Shown: positions 44,414 to 55,678, numbered from the stretch's first letter. The stretch is 64,000 bases of DNA from Margaritifera margaritifera (GCA_029931535.1 JAQPZY010001418.1:1833001-1897000), one strand, 5' to 3'. Notes: generated by a model not told the origin, from the sequence alone. Made by a program: numbers and translations.

Positions 44414-44759
44414 GGGCGACCACTCAAGCCCATTAAACATACACTTCGCATACATGAGTGGCGAAAAGCGCTCAGTAGGATAATACTTTTTTTTTTTTTT
44501 AAACCCACAAATTTGATCAGTTTTGAACCACCGCCGAAAATTTTTAAAATTATGAAAGTTAGAAATGTGCGTGATACTAAATGAAAATGAGTAACTTTTA
44601 CTCACGGATTGTTATTATGTTTGGACACTAATATGTACACTATGTACACAAAATGTATATCTGAATGGAGATTATTAAATAATGAAATTTGAAACTCGCA
44701 GGATTGTAATAATTAAACATGTGGTTAACACGTAATTGGTTTTAAGTACAGCCCGATTT

Positions 44760-45110
44760 AGCTAACTGGGCAGAATTTGATCATGTACGTTCGTGGCGTT
44801 TCAGTACTTCCATGCCGCTTCGCGCCTTCTTTGCCGAGCCCGTGCAATCCGCCTCTCCAGACATACAATTAATCAGCGTGCGGTGCACACAGTAATACGT
44901 CAGATGGGTTCGCAGCCAGGCAACTCATCTGACGAATAACTTACACACCCTCCGATATCACGCCTTCAATGAACCCTCAAAGAAGGAAAACCGTGCGTCG
45001 AGGGAGTAATGTGTAATAATTAATAAGGGCGTTGTGCGCCCATTAACCACTCGCACATGGCCAAATGGCCGAACTCGAGTATAATTGAAATTAAGTAAGT
45101 AACAGTTTTG
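44760..45110 (-). repeat. hairpin-rich repeat arm 3
   Basis: Direct copy of arm 2 with GTTCGTGGCGTTTCAG, CGTCAGATGG...TCATCTGACG and GGGCGTTGTGCGCCC hairpins. It is also inverted relative to arm 1. Confidence 0.65.
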
Positions 45111-45329
45111 CCATTCATCGTCGACTCGACACAGAAGAAAAATGACAAAACAGCATTGTAAAGTGGGTAACTTGACCACAGCCAGGAGGTCAAGAAGATA
45201 AAGACAGCAGTGACCCAGGAGAAGGGTGTGCAGGAGTGGGCGGAAGAAGAAGAGTAGAACTGGGAGAAGGATTACAAAGAGCCTCCTTTTAGGCTCAATC
45301 TTTCCGTCCGCCGTTGCACAGAATATTTA

Positions 45330-45465
45330 AAAAGTTTCTGAGGATAAAAATTTCTGGGATAAAAAAGTTTATGGGGAAAAAAGAAAATTTCTGGGGACAA
45401 AACGTTTCTGGGGACAAAAGTTTTTGGAGACAAAACGTTTCTGGGGACAAACGGGAATGGTAATG
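45330..45465. repeat. tandem ~18-bp repeat at left end of Polinton copy B
   Basis: About seven units of TTTCTGGGGACAAAACG-like sequence ending in GGGACAAACGGGAATG, the same end seen near 31,490 beside copy A. Confidence 0.7.
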
Positions 45466-45760
45466 TTAAATTTGTTTTATTACAATCCAACACACACCCT
45501 ACAATCCGTCAACCACTTTTTGATTACAATCCAACACACACCCTACAATCCAGCAAGCGCTTTTTGATTACTATCCAAACACACATCCTACTATCCCACA
45601 CCTACTTTTTGATTACTATCCAACACTCCATACATACTATCCAAAACGCCTAATGTAGTGTCAAAAAATCCCACACCTACTATCCAACGAAAAGGGTATG
45701 ATGTACAAGAAAGGGGATGAAATCACACAACCATACTATCACACCACACCAAAGTTTATG
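45466..45760 (+). repeat. left terminal inverted region of Polinton copy B
   Basis: Tandem variants of TTTTTGATTACTATCCAACACACACCCTAC. The reverse complement of 50,640-50,890 shows the same words (TACTATCCAA, AATGTAATGTTAAA), so the two regions form long, degenerate terminal inverted repeats. Confidence 0.6.
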
Positions 45761-46029
45761 TTCGGTACGCGGAAGTGAAGGAAAACATCCATCAGATTCG
45801 GTACGCAGACGTGTAGTTTTTTATGCTTTTTTTTTACAAAGATCGATAGAGATAATGTGAAAGAGCATGTTTAAAAATGAATTTGTTTGGACAAAAAGCA
45901 CATGTCAACGCAATTTTTTAAATCAACATTTGTTTTTAAAAAAAAAGCCCCACTCACTGGAACATCAGCTATGAAGAGAAAGGATTAGGGCACGTCCCTT
46001 CCTCTTCATTTACAAAATACCAAAAAACA

Positions 46030-46600
46030 TTAAACATGAACGTATTTAAAAGGTTGACAACGTAGTGGAGTCAGACTAGACTTCCAACGACCTAATACAG
46101 TGTTATTTTGCCATCGACCCACACTACTTTTCAGAGCTAAATAAAATAGATAGCCATAATGTTCGCAAAAAAATCTTTCTATTTTATCATTGTTTCTAGA
46201 ATACTCAAGATAAAAAGTCACTAAATGTTCTAAGAAAAACCAAGACTGCGTTGATGAAGAAAATACACACAATATTGTCCTCACACCATGGAATCTGATC
46301 TTTGTAATATCATATTAATTAAATTGAGTAGATACAGCATTTCGTCTCATAAAGTCAACGATGTCATCTTCCAAAGGAGGTAATCCATAAGAATCAAAAT
46401 ATTTCACAAGGTTATGATAAGTCATCAGTTCACATCAGTTCTGTCAAGCAAGTCGATGAACGAGTAGTCTCCGTACTCTGTTGCAAGAAAGCTTCGATGC
46501 GTTTCGTTTCCAGGGAAATCAATGGAGGTAAGGAATGGTCACACATGTCTTTATACCACTTTCTCAAAATCGTCTCTTCTGAGGTGAGAGTTCATGCATC
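46030..46600 (-). pseudogene. adenain-like cysteine protease remnant
   Basis: Maturation proteases of the adenovirus type process capsid proteins. Minus-strand reading gives NLVKYFDSYGLPP (46,412-46,374), with the conserved Asp/Glu-region motif, then DIVDFMRR. A shifted frame reads GQYCVYFLHQR (near 46,275-46,245), which is the conserved Gln-x-Cys nucleophile region. The upstream GxHW His motif was not found. It directly follows MCP, as in other elements of this group. Multiple stops and frame changes. Confidence 0.6.
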
Positions 46601-46893
46601 TTCCAGATACTCTTCCAACCTGTTTTCTTAACTCGTCATCAAACATTTGTCGTGTTGTTTATGACTAGGATGATCGATTTGATGTACAAAACAATGTTCT
46701 CTGGTCAGGTTTACTGATTTTATTCAGCCAAGTCAGTAGCAAAACACGAGACTAAATGTTGTTCTGGTTCTTTCCATCTTGACATCATGACTGTAATTTT
46801 GTCTTCTTCTTCACTGTGGTTTGTGACTTTTGTTGTTGTTGTAGTTGTTGTTCAGGATAGAACATAGATTCTTCGTGTTCCATCTTTTCTTTC

Positions 46894-48193
46894 TAATAGT
46901 CTGGGATCACTTCTCTCAAACTGTTGACGTCCAGAGTATTGTCAAATTCTGCATACAAGATGACGTTCACTGTGTTTGCAAGAGCTGAACTGAAGTTCCA
47001 CACGTAGTTGGCCCGATTTTATAGGTTGAAAATGTCTTTCGTCGGGAGTGAAATCAAATCCCCACAAAGCATATCCTCCTGCATAATCGTTGTACAAAAT
47101 ACCGTGGCTGCTGTTGGTACCTAACTGTCCTGTGATTTTAAAGAGTGTGAAGTAAGATCTCAAGTAATTTTTTGGGGCAAACTTAGGTTCAAAAAGGTCT
47201 GGTACACAACGTCGGGCCGTCTGGCCATCTCGGGTGGCTTTTATCTTGGGCACGTTGAAGTGTTGGAACTCAAAAGGATTTTGATCGATAGTTCCGTTGA
47301 GGGCCGCATTGCTGACGATGCCAAAGATGAAATGTTTTGGTAGCTGTCCTTGTTAACCATGATCTTGGATCTTGGATAGGAGTCCAGAGGCAATGGTGAA
47401 GGTTTTCCCTTCCACTTGTCGTAGAGGATAATTAGCTGTATTTCTGCTCAGAGTTTGACTGATGTCGTTTCCCACTTTAGGTAAGACTTCCACACGTCGC
47501 ACATAAATTCTGGCTTTTTGGATGTTCGTTTTGTGTTGGTTAGCATTACCCATCAAATGGAACGCTGTCTATTTCGAGTCAGTCTCAGTCATACATCCAC
47601 TCCATTCAACAAATACTTGTCTTGCAACCATATGTCCAAATGGAAACGATCCATCAGTTCTAAACTGCATCCTTGATTGATTTTCTTTTGGCGGTCGTTA
47701 AATCCAACATTGTGAGGATCGTCAGCTTCTGTCAACTCTGCATCGATGAACTTGTCCCAAGTGTCAGGTTTCCGTACCACTGAAGCATCCAGATGTTATT
47801 CTTGACTCCTTTTTCGTACGTCAAGAGATTATCCAGGTAAGCCCTGTAAGGGTAAGTGTCCATGCGGCTGCCGACTGGTTTGTTGTTCAAGCACAAATCC
47901 ACTTCGCTCAACAACGAATGCATGAAATTGTTGACGGGAGCTACTCTGGCATCGGCGCCTGGACTGCTGTTATCCGTTTTGAGAACTTTGACTTTCAGGT
48001 ACATGTAACTGTCGTTCAGATCGATGTAATCTCGGTTTGCACTTTGATTTCAAATTCGATAAGGGTCTGAAGTAGCCAAAGACGACACAGGATGAAATTC
48101 TACCCATTATGATTCTTGCATCATCATCATCATAGGTGGCATCGAAAACAGATCGAGTTTTAGCTTGGAACGTTCGCAAGAATCTCGGTGCAT
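46894..48193 (-). pseudogene. double-jelly-roll major capsid protein (hexon-like), copy B
   Basis: MCP trimers form the capsid faces. The gene runs from ATG 48,193 to a stop at 46,896-46,894, about 433 codons, the usual size for Polinton MCP. Conserved segments in order: ARVAPVNNFMHSLLSEVDLC (47,948-47,889), DTYPYRAYLDNLLTYEKG (47,861-47,808), ELMDRFHLDIWLQDKYLLNG (47,661-47,602), ARIYVRRVEVLP (47,510-47,475), GGYALWGFDFTPD (47,077-47,039) and the C-terminal VILYAEFDNTLDVN. Four frames are needed, so several indels disable it. It is the best hallmark of a virion-forming Polinton in the window. Confidence 0.88.
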
Positions 48194-48268
48194 ACTTTTT
48201 CCTTTTTTTAGTTAGTAATCAAAATCGTCCATTTCCCTGAGAGTTGTTCTTCTTTTCATATTTTTTTT

Positions 48269-48652
48269 CTAAACTTGTCTATGAGATCTGAAGGGTTTTC
48301 GACGTGTCTTTCTGCCTTGTCCTTGCTGTGGAGTAGAGGAAGAATTAATGCCTTCGTCAGGAGTATAAAGCAAATTTATAGGTGTATCTCGGCGACTCAG
48401 AAGTTTTATTCCAGTTTGAATCAACACATTTTTTCCTGCTTTTATTATGGCTTCTTTAGGACTTTGATCGTCGATGAGTACGTTGTGGAGAAATATTTGT
48501 TCTTGCAGCAAAGCTGTATCTTTTAAAGCATGCAATCCTCGAATGACCATAGGTTTGAAGATGAGTGCTACCGAACGAAAAGCTAATTTTAACATATCTC
48601 CTAAACCATGTCCTCGTTGTCGATCGATTCCTCGGTACACAGGATACACTTG
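48269..48652 (-). pseudogene. minor capsid protein, QRGHGLG type, copy B
   Basis: A nearly intact 126-codon frame with VYRGIDRQRGHGLGDMLKLA at its start, an RSVALIFKPMVIRGL hydrophobic helix and a basic C-terminus (GRKTRRKPFRSHRQV). The 'YQRGxGxG + amphipathic helix' start is typical of adenovirus pVI/Polinton minor capsid proteins, which can disrupt membranes. The next gene is MCP. The usual ATG is not apparent near 48,652. Confidence 0.65.
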
Positions 48653-48655
48653 TTT

Positions 48656-49566
48656 TCACAATTCGCTAGAGAATCCTTTTCGGAAATGTAGTTTCACCGT
48701 GACTTTTCCTTTGGAGAATACAATATTTTGTCCAAGATCTCCCTTTATACTAATATTGACAATGTGAAAATACGACTTATTGACAGGAAGATAATGAGGA
48801 TGTACAAATTCTCGGTGAACTTGATACGTGTTTTGTCCTTCATCGTAAGCAGCTATGGCAGAATCCACTTTGAAAGGAATGACTCTCAGCAACGGAGCAG
48901 CTGTGTTTCCCACGACCTTATGCTCGACGACATCATAATAAACAACCGTCAAATTCAGTCCTTCGTTCAATTCAATAGGGAAGCGAAACTACTTTTAGAA
49001 TCGATCGCTGTTGTGAATGTCTTTTGAATGCGGTGCTATGTTTGTGATTCCACCCAGAATAGCAAACAAACTGGGAGAAAATCTGATAGAGAGCATTTTG
49101 CCGTCGGAAAAATACATTTTGAAAGCGGTGAGCAGCTTAACGGTACTCGATCAGTACCCTTCGGCGAGTTTTCTCCAGTCCTTTGCCAAACGGATCGCTG
49201 TAAATAGCTGCAATTGTTTCGACGAGATACTGAGCATTAAAACAAAATCCTGCAGAAATTCTCATGGAATAGATATTCTGTTGGGGATTCCCTGGTGATG
49301 GTGTTTTGGATTCGTAAATAAGAGAATCATTTTTGTCCAAGTGTTCCAGAACTTGTTCGCTGAATATTTCGACGTGGAAAGTGGTTTGATCTCTGACCAC
49401 ATTCTTTAATGGGATGAATGATTTCAACCAAATCTACTTCTCAATTAGCTTCCTGGTCCAATTGTATGATTTGAGGTAATATGGCTGTGAAACGACTTAA
49501 GTTGTTGCTGGAAAACACATCCATAGAACTGTAACTAGGTAATGTTAAATATAATTGATTATTCAT
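48656..49566 (-). pseudogene. penton-like minor capsid protein, copy B
   Basis: Starts at ATG 49,566 (MNNQLYLTLPSYSSMDV). TFHVEIFSEQVLEHLDKND follows at 49,380-49,324. The C-terminal half is intact over 48,970-48,656: VYYDVVEHKVVGNTAAPLLR, HPHYLPVNKSYFHIV and KGKVTVKLHFRKG. These are hallmark penton C-terminal motifs. The middle (about 49,150-48,980) is broken by frameshift. The stop lies just before the minor capsid gene. Confidence 0.85.
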
Positions 49567-49840
49567 AGTTCGATGGTTCTAGTCTCCGAAGAGTCACTCG
49601 TTGTCAAAGGAGAATGATTTTCCAAAATGGGTTCCAGAAGAGGGCTGCAACCGTGTTTGGAAGAGTTGTTTTTTTGACTGGCGTTGGCGAAACTACCGTT
49701 GTTGTTGTTACTGTCGGTATATTTCAGTGAAGGACATGGAAGAAGATAACGAATACACATGTTTAGTAAAATAGTCCATATTTGCTTATCTGTTTGTTGC
49801 AAACGCAAATTTCTAATGGCTGCTACAATGACGCAAAGAT
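49563..49840 (-). pseudogene. small hydrophobic/Asn-rich protein upstream of penton, copy B
   Basis: Frame from about 49,808 with IWTILLNMCIRYLLPCPSLK, an Asn/Ser-rich part and an end SDSSETRTIEL. Its stop overlaps the penton ATG as ATGA, as in copy A. Confidence 0.55.
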
Positions 49841-49849
49841 TTGGCCGAA

Positions 49850-50285
49850 AATGAGATTTGAAACTTAAAAAAGATAATGAAGTTGAAAATAAAAAAATTA
49901 CATTGAAAATTTTAAATAAAAACTAAAAACTTAAGAATTGAAAATAAAATTGAAAATTAAATTTAAAAATATGAAAATTGAAAACCAAAATTTGACAATG
50001 AGAATTGAAAATGAAAAAAGAAAATGAAGTTGAAAATAAAAAATGAAGATTAAAATTAAAATTTAAGATAAAAAATTGAACATTGAAAATGAAAATTAAA
50101 ATAATTAAATTTGAAAAACTACATTTGAAAATAAATATTGAAAAGGAGAATTAAAATATGAAATTTGAACAAACCGAAATTGAAAATGAAAATAAGGAAA
50201 ACCAAAAATCTTAAAATGAAAATTGAAAATCAAAATAAAGAAACAAAAAATTTTAAAATGAAAATTGACAAACCCCAAATTTTTA
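49850..50285 (+). repeat. A-rich degenerate repeat (AAAATTGAAAATGAAAATaA)
   Basis: Purine-rich 10-14 bp words repeat imperfectly for over 400 bp. It sits just inside the right end of copy B. No coding function is supported, although a short ORF at 50,165-50,359 runs through it. Confidence 0.75.
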
Positions 50286-50459
50286 CTTTTGAAACAAGTT
50301 TAGAGTTAGTGCGAACTTTAAAACGTGTCTTAAAACAAAATGGTCGACACCTTCTCTGATGGAAAACATAAAAAAACACCGAATTTCCTAACCATGCTTA
50401 CGTTTCCTGTATGATAGTATATACGTATATTTGTGGGTAATGTGTGTAAGCATTCCTTC

Positions 50460-50487
50460 CCTTACTTGTGTGTGTGTGTGATAGTGT

Positions 50488-50531
<44 letters not shown>

Positions 50532-50545
50532 TAGTGTGTGTGTCG
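50460..50545. repeat. (TG)n microsatellite
   Basis: TG repeats with two GATAGTG interruptions. Confidence 0.9.
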
Positions 50546-50639
50546 TTTCATTCCCCTTCTTTTGCTTCCTAACCTCTTGAGTGATAGTATATATTTGTGT
50601 ATTTGTAAGTATAATTTGTGTACATTCCTACTCCTTTCG

Positions 50640-50880
50640 TTTGCGAGTAAATGTGGGGATGAATGATAGTGAAAAATGGGGTGTTGGTCGCTTTAACAGA
50701 GTATTGGATAGTAAGTATGGGGTATTAGTCGCTACAGCGGCGCGTTGATGATATAGTGTGAGTGTTGGATAGTAGATCACCGTGTGATGGATAGGTGACA
50801 ACTGGGTGACGGTATAGTGTGCGTGCTGGCTAGTAGATAACTGGGATTTGGTGTATTGGTTAGTAAGTTTAGTTTTAACA
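50640..50880 (-). repeat. right terminal inverted region of Polinton copy B
   Basis: Repeated GTATTGGATAGTA / GTGTTGGATAGTAG words, the inverse of 45,466-45,760. Confidence 0.6.
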
Positions 50881-51075
50881 TTACATTTCCTATTAGAGAG
50901 CATAGAGAGCCATAATATTAAACATATGAATATTTTTAGCATTACATTGCATGCTAGAGGGCATATAGATACATAATGTTAAACATATGGACATTTTTAA
51001 AATTGCATTTCACGTTAGAGGTCATAGAGACCCCAAACCAAATATTATAGCCTTAATGTTAAACTCAGATATTTT
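50875..51075. repeat. ~62-bp tandem repeat, 3 copies, at right end of copy B
   Basis: Units ATTACATTTCCTATTAGAG, ATTACATTGCATGCTAGAGG and ATTGCATTTCACGTTAGAGG each continue to ...AATGTTAAAC...ATTTTTA. Confidence 0.75.
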
Positions 51076-51439
51076 TAACTACCTGGTAGTCCAGAATTCA
51101 TATATATTACTTACTTACAGATATTAGGAATTTCGCATTTCAATTTCCGTGGACTTGACATTTCGCATATACATTCTTTTTTATATTGTTTCTCGAGCTA
51201 CACGTCCTCTAAGCGTTGACCACTAGCAGAGTTGCCAATATATATAGTTTATAGTTTAGAATTAATAGATTATTTTGCCAGTAATAAACATTTTAGTACA
51301 AGTGATACGCAACATTTTTGTTTTTACAAATTACTTTTATTATTAAGAAAACCTTTTGGTAGCAGGATATGACTACACTGGAGCTTGTGGGTAACACGTT
51401 CGTACCAATAACAAAAAAGTTTCACGTTTGTGAGGTTTG

Positions 51440-51535
51440 AAAATTTACTGTTTACAAAAGGAACAATTGCATCCTCCACGACATAGATGTTTTAACCATT
51501 GGTATCTGAATACTATAAAAGATAGTCATTAGTTT
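51440..51535 (+). pseudogene. fragment D part 1: partial 'HWY' ORF
   Basis: KEQLHPPRHRCFNHWYLNTI is read at about 51,460-51,520 without a start. It duplicates the 3' part of the ORF that follows. Confidence 0.5.
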
Positions 51536-51570
51536 GAAAAAGTTACAATGCTCCGATGACATTCCTGTAA

Positions 51571-51720
51571 ATGGATAGTTTAGAGGAGCACATTCAGACT
51601 CTACCTCATGAACTGCGAGAACACATTTATCACTACTTTGTACAGATTGAAGTGAAAAGAAAAGAACAATTGCATCCGAAACTGAACAGACCTTTTAATC
51701 ATTGGTATCAGAATATATGA
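51571..51720 (+). CDS. 49-codon conserved Polinton-associated ORF (fragment D)
   Basis: An intact small ORF from ATG 51,571 to TGA 51,718-51,720. It begins with an LPHELREHIYHYF helix, then KEQLHPKLNRPFNHWY. Versions of the same C-terminal motif lie in copy A (34,868), in copy C (59,680) and just upstream here. In copy C it directly follows the BIR gene. The LPxELxxxI start loosely resembles an F-box-type helix, but it is too short to assign. Function unknown. It may be a surviving fragment only. Confidence 0.45.
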   Translation: MDSLEEHIQTLPHELREHIYHYFVQIEVKRKEQLHPKLNRPFNHWYQNI

Positions 51721-51739
51721 AAATGATTACTTGTTCATG

Positions 51740-52970
51740 TGCTGAAAAGTTGAATAATTCACCACCAACCCACCTGCCGTGTTAATTGCACCATACTGGT
51801 AGTTGCCCTGACACATGCGTATATATGTTAGATTATGTAGCCTCTAGCAACGACTTTTCGTGCACTTAACATGAATTTTAACGCGTTCGTTATAATATTG
51901 TGAGAATCTATTAAACAAAAGAAAGACATAGAAAGTGTTCAACTATATCTACTTCATTTAATCATCGTTAAAATATTTTGGCATTCATGTACAGTAGTTC
52001 CAATTACGGTTTTTCCGAGCGTGTGTAATTTTGCTTTTTTCCGGAAGCGGTGTCCATGGTTTTGTGACGCTAACTAAAAAGTCACGTGGCATATGCCCGG
52101 AATGTGCCAGTTAGGACAAGATATGGATATTATTAGTTCATAGCGTCTCCATGTTTTTGAAATAATAAAAAAAAAATTAAATATGAAAAAACAATTTCCG
52201 TTAATTCTTCATGTAGTTTGTGCACTTACATTACTGCTTGCTTGTTCTTTGCCATATAAATACATGAATCAATAGACTGAGAGATAGAGACAGACAGACA
52301 GAGGGAGAGAGAAATTTAAAAATAGACACTGGTGAATGGATACACATTTTATTATCATAGATTCAATGTCTTTTGACGTAGAATATATGTTCATTATGAA
52401 ATAATACTGAAACGAAAATGTGTACATTTTTCTTACGTTGTATAAGAACCCCACATGATTAAAACCAAATATTTACATTGGCTATCTAGTTGTATTAATT
52501 CCCAAAGTTGGTTTTCCTGTTCAAAATATGTAAACAAAGTCATCATGTGATCGGCGGCGCTATCTTTAACATATAATAGAAAATTCAAGGCCAAAATGTC
52601 TGACACAAAAAAGGCATTAGTGAAAACATAGATTTTCATTGTGATTTTTTAAAAATTACATGAACTTACCTTTTTGAATCTCATTTTGTTTTATTTTACT
52701 ATATAATTAAATTCTGTCGCTCTCTAAGAACGCTGGTGACACAGCTGATGACGTCATTATCTCGCAACAAACGCGTTAGATCGCGAGAAACATGGCGCAC
52801 GATTGAACGAGGCCCATGACAACTGACCGTTGGACGATATTAAAAAAAAAAAAATCTAAGCAACTCCCTTTCCAAAAATTAAATGTTTGGTATCCGAGAT
52901 CCAGAAAAGTGAACACTAACGTGTAGTAGGGGTTCTTTTTTTTTTCTTTTCATTTTTTTCCCATTGCTAA
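51740..52970. other. no gene recognised
   Basis: AT-rich DNA with short chance ORFs only. Confidence 0.5.
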
Positions 52971-52972
52971 CA

Positions 52973-53058
<86 letters not shown>
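52973..53058. repeat. (TC)n microsatellite
   Basis: 86 bp of TC repeats with one interruption. Confidence 0.97.
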
Positions 53059-53060
<2 letters not shown>

Positions 53061-53789
53061 CGACAACTAAAAAACAATACTTCATTCTCAACATACACAG
53101 TAACATAAGCGCTCCACGCTGCTGTATTAGTAATTAAGTAAGCACCTATCTGACTAAGACTTGTGGCTCCACCGAATTCATGGCAGGGACCGAAACCAGG
53201 GCCGTCATTTCATACCCAACCAGTTTTTCTAATAAGCCGTAAGATACAGGACGCACACGGGTACAGTCAACTAGAAACTAGAGTTGGGGTTTCCAAGTCT
53301 TTTAATAATTTTGAATATCTAAGTTAGAAGAAAGATAAGTACAGGGTCACCAAATCTTATTTTATTTAGTTTTTTATTGGACGACTGGTTTGAGTGTAAG
53401 TCTTTATATCATATGTTGTATCAAATGTCCCGGAGTTTAATATTTATGATCGACATTTATATAAGTTACTAGTGTACATATACCTTAATTTTTGCATAAC
53501 ATTTAGTTAGTGCTATCGTTTCTTTTTTTGAGTCCGGATAAATATTAGCTCTTTTCTGCGTAACTGCGCGGCAATTCAAATCATGTCTCATCGCATTGGT
53601 CTGGATTCTGTTTACTGTCGGGTTGTTTAAATCGTATTTGACCAATCGGCAGCAGCTAGTTTGTGCAATGTAATTTTCTGCATATTTGCATAAATTATAA
53701 TAATGGCATATTTGTTATAGCTTAGATGCTCGTCGTGTCTATATAAAGAATACAAAGAATACAATTCATATGGCGAATAATAGTCCTTT

Positions 53790-54065
53790 CAAGTGCACTG
53801 CATCCAGAAAGGGATCGCGTGTGTCAGAGACTGACTAAAATAATTGTAAAAAAGTGACTACGAACAGTGCACAACTGTTTTTTTGTTTGTTTGTTTTTTT
53901 TTTAATTTTTTAAAACTAGTGTAAGCGCAAAAGCGTCTATCACTGAGCCATTGTCAAAGGCAAAATTACAAAATAGAGACAAACAATAAACACAAAATTA
54001 TTGATCTCGTAGAAGTATTATTTCAAAATTGTTGATATCGCGTCTCGTTGGTTTGATCCGATGAT
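53790..54065 (-). repeat. Penelope-like element terminal region (copy 2)
   Basis: Same block as 3,285-3,560 (AGAAAGGGATCGCGTGTGTCAG ... ACTAGTGTAAGCGC ... TGTCAAAGGCAAAATTACAAAATAGAGAC). There is no coding region beside it. A (TA)n tract follows directly. Confidence 0.5.
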
Positions 54066-54081
54066 CATTATGTAAATTTTG

Positions 54082-54084
<3 letters not shown>

Positions 54085-54169
<85 letters not shown>
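54085..54169. repeat. (TA)n microsatellite
   Basis: 85 bp TA tract next to the PLE terminal region. Confidence 0.97.
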
Positions 54170-54172
<3 letters not shown>

Positions 54173-54361
54173 TCTAACGTACTTCACAAATGTTTCCCAA
54201 TTATTCCAATGTAATAAAATCGGATGTTTATTTTAGTATTGACGTATTGACACCTTTATGTTTTCTGATTGTGAAAAATGTGCACTTTTGCATTATCCGT
54301 GCGCATATTCGCAACTATGACGATAAGTCCCGAAAATACGGAAAAACCTATGAATGTGATC

Positions 54362-54363
<2 letters not shown>

Positions 54364-54397
<34 letters not shown>

Positions 54398-54440
54398 GAG
54401 ACAGACAGACAGACAGACACAGAGAGAGACAGAGACAGAG
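54364..54440. repeat. (GA)n / (ACAG)n microsatellite
   Basis: GA repeats grading into GACAGACA units. Confidence 0.95.
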
Positions 54441-54667
54441 GTAGAATGAATCCATGGAATGCGACCAATTATCAATTGGAACATTTGCATTATCAGGTTG
54501 TTTATCCAGGTAATCAACACAACAAATACTTGTGGGAATCGCATAAGTGATGACCAGATTTAGCCACGGGAAGTTCATGCACCTCTATCAGCATGATTCC
54601 TTTGAACATTAAAGCCGATTATAATCCAAGCTACAATTGCCCCACACCCCCCACCACCAGTGAACCC

Positions 54668-54902
54668 CATCAAAAGCGAGGTCTTTGCAGCATAAAAGAA
54701 CCAGCTTTTAAGGTAAAATAATAATAACTACACTTTTGTAGATAAGTCATTTAAGAAAGATTATGTTTTTCTGCTTATTATCTAATTGTGATTGATGCTG
54801 TTCGTATGTATAAATGATCCATAGAACAGTTTTTAAATATTTTTTTAAAAATTAAATCCCTGGGCTTTATTAACCAGGCATGCGGCCTCGCTTTTGATGG
54901 TA
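54668..54902. repeat. inverted repeat pair CCATCAAAAGCGAGG
   Basis: A 15-bp perfect inverted pair at 54,668-54,682 and 54,888-54,902 encloses 205 bp without an ORF. Weaker pairing continues inside (AACCAGC / GCCTGGTTAAT). Probably a MITE or foldback. Confidence 0.5.
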
Positions 54903-55384
54903 TTTGCCGACGGAGACCGACAAAACGGTATTCTAAAAGTCAGATTCACTCAATTGATTTTCAAATGAGAAAAATAACTACATACATGTATTTATGTAGC
55001 CATGACTGACATTTGTCTTCACTCGCATGTCAATATGTCAGAACGACCAGCTGCTAAGCGTCGCAAGATTGAACTATCCTAACAGGATGCAATTAGTCGG
55101 ATCAGAGAGTATGAATCTATGATAAAACCTACGTTGAAAAAACTTGGAGAATACTTTTGCATACGAATTTTAAATGAATTAAATGGAGTATTTAAACATA
55201 TGGATTATCATTCATAATTCTAATGGACTTGCGGTAAAGTTATAAAAATATCTCGTTCCTTAAATGCTTATTGAGACGAGGACTTTATTTCCGTGTGGAA
55301 CAACTGTATATATCCATGTGACCGGATGTGATTTTCGGCACTAACGTATTTGTTCACCTAAGTTTCATTCAATGTTAACACCCC

Positions 55385-55446
55385 CCTCCCCCCCCAAAAA
55401 AACAAAAAAACAAACAAAAACAAACAAACAAACAAACAAACAAACA
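55385..55446. repeat. poly(C) and (CAAA)n run
   Basis: C-rich run followed by AAACAAAC repeats. Confidence 0.9.
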
Positions 55447-55619
55447 GTTTTCTTAATTTGTGCACTCTTACACACACATACACAGACGTTCTCTCATAAT
55501 TACATTCGCTCTCCCTCCTCCCCCCTTCTCTCTCTCTCTCTCTGCTGTTTCGCAGTAAACATATAACCTCTCAAAACAGCAAATTAAATTTGGTCTCAAG
55601 GGTTTTCGGCTTTGAGGGG

Positions 55620-55622
<3 letters not shown>

Positions 55623-55678
<56 letters not shown>
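55623..55678. repeat. (TA)n microsatellite
   Basis: Perfect TA tract of about 56 bp. Confidence 0.97.

Larger units (their letters stand above)
39627..45300 (+). mobile_element. non-LTR retroelement region with hairpin-rich repeats
   Basis: The region contains a coiled-coil ORF (42,180-42,816), an EEP endonuclease (43,165-44,410) and repeats that recur within it. 40,050-40,310 is directly repeated at 42,845-43,080. 41,255-41,330 is repeated at 43,088-43,160. 41,640-42,200 is repeated at 44,520-45,180. The coding order and repeats suggest partial tandem copies of one LINE-like element inserted into the penton gene of Polinton copy A. No reverse transcriptase is present. Confidence 0.5.
45330..51080 (-). 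mobile_element. endogenous Polinton/adintovirus-like element, copy B (decayed, deleted)
   Basis: Minus-strand gene order from right to left: hydrophobic/Asn-rich gene, penton, minor capsid, MCP, protease, between inverted terminal repeat regions. It is about 5.7 kb. PolB, ATPase, X1 and X2 are absent, so more than half of the element was lost internally. The retained genes are the full morphogenesis block missing from copy A. Confidence 0.85.

Noticed and set aside
52433..52639. Short minus-strand ORFs near 52.3-52.6 kb as genes
   Set aside because: Under 70 codons, no domain, no supporting context.
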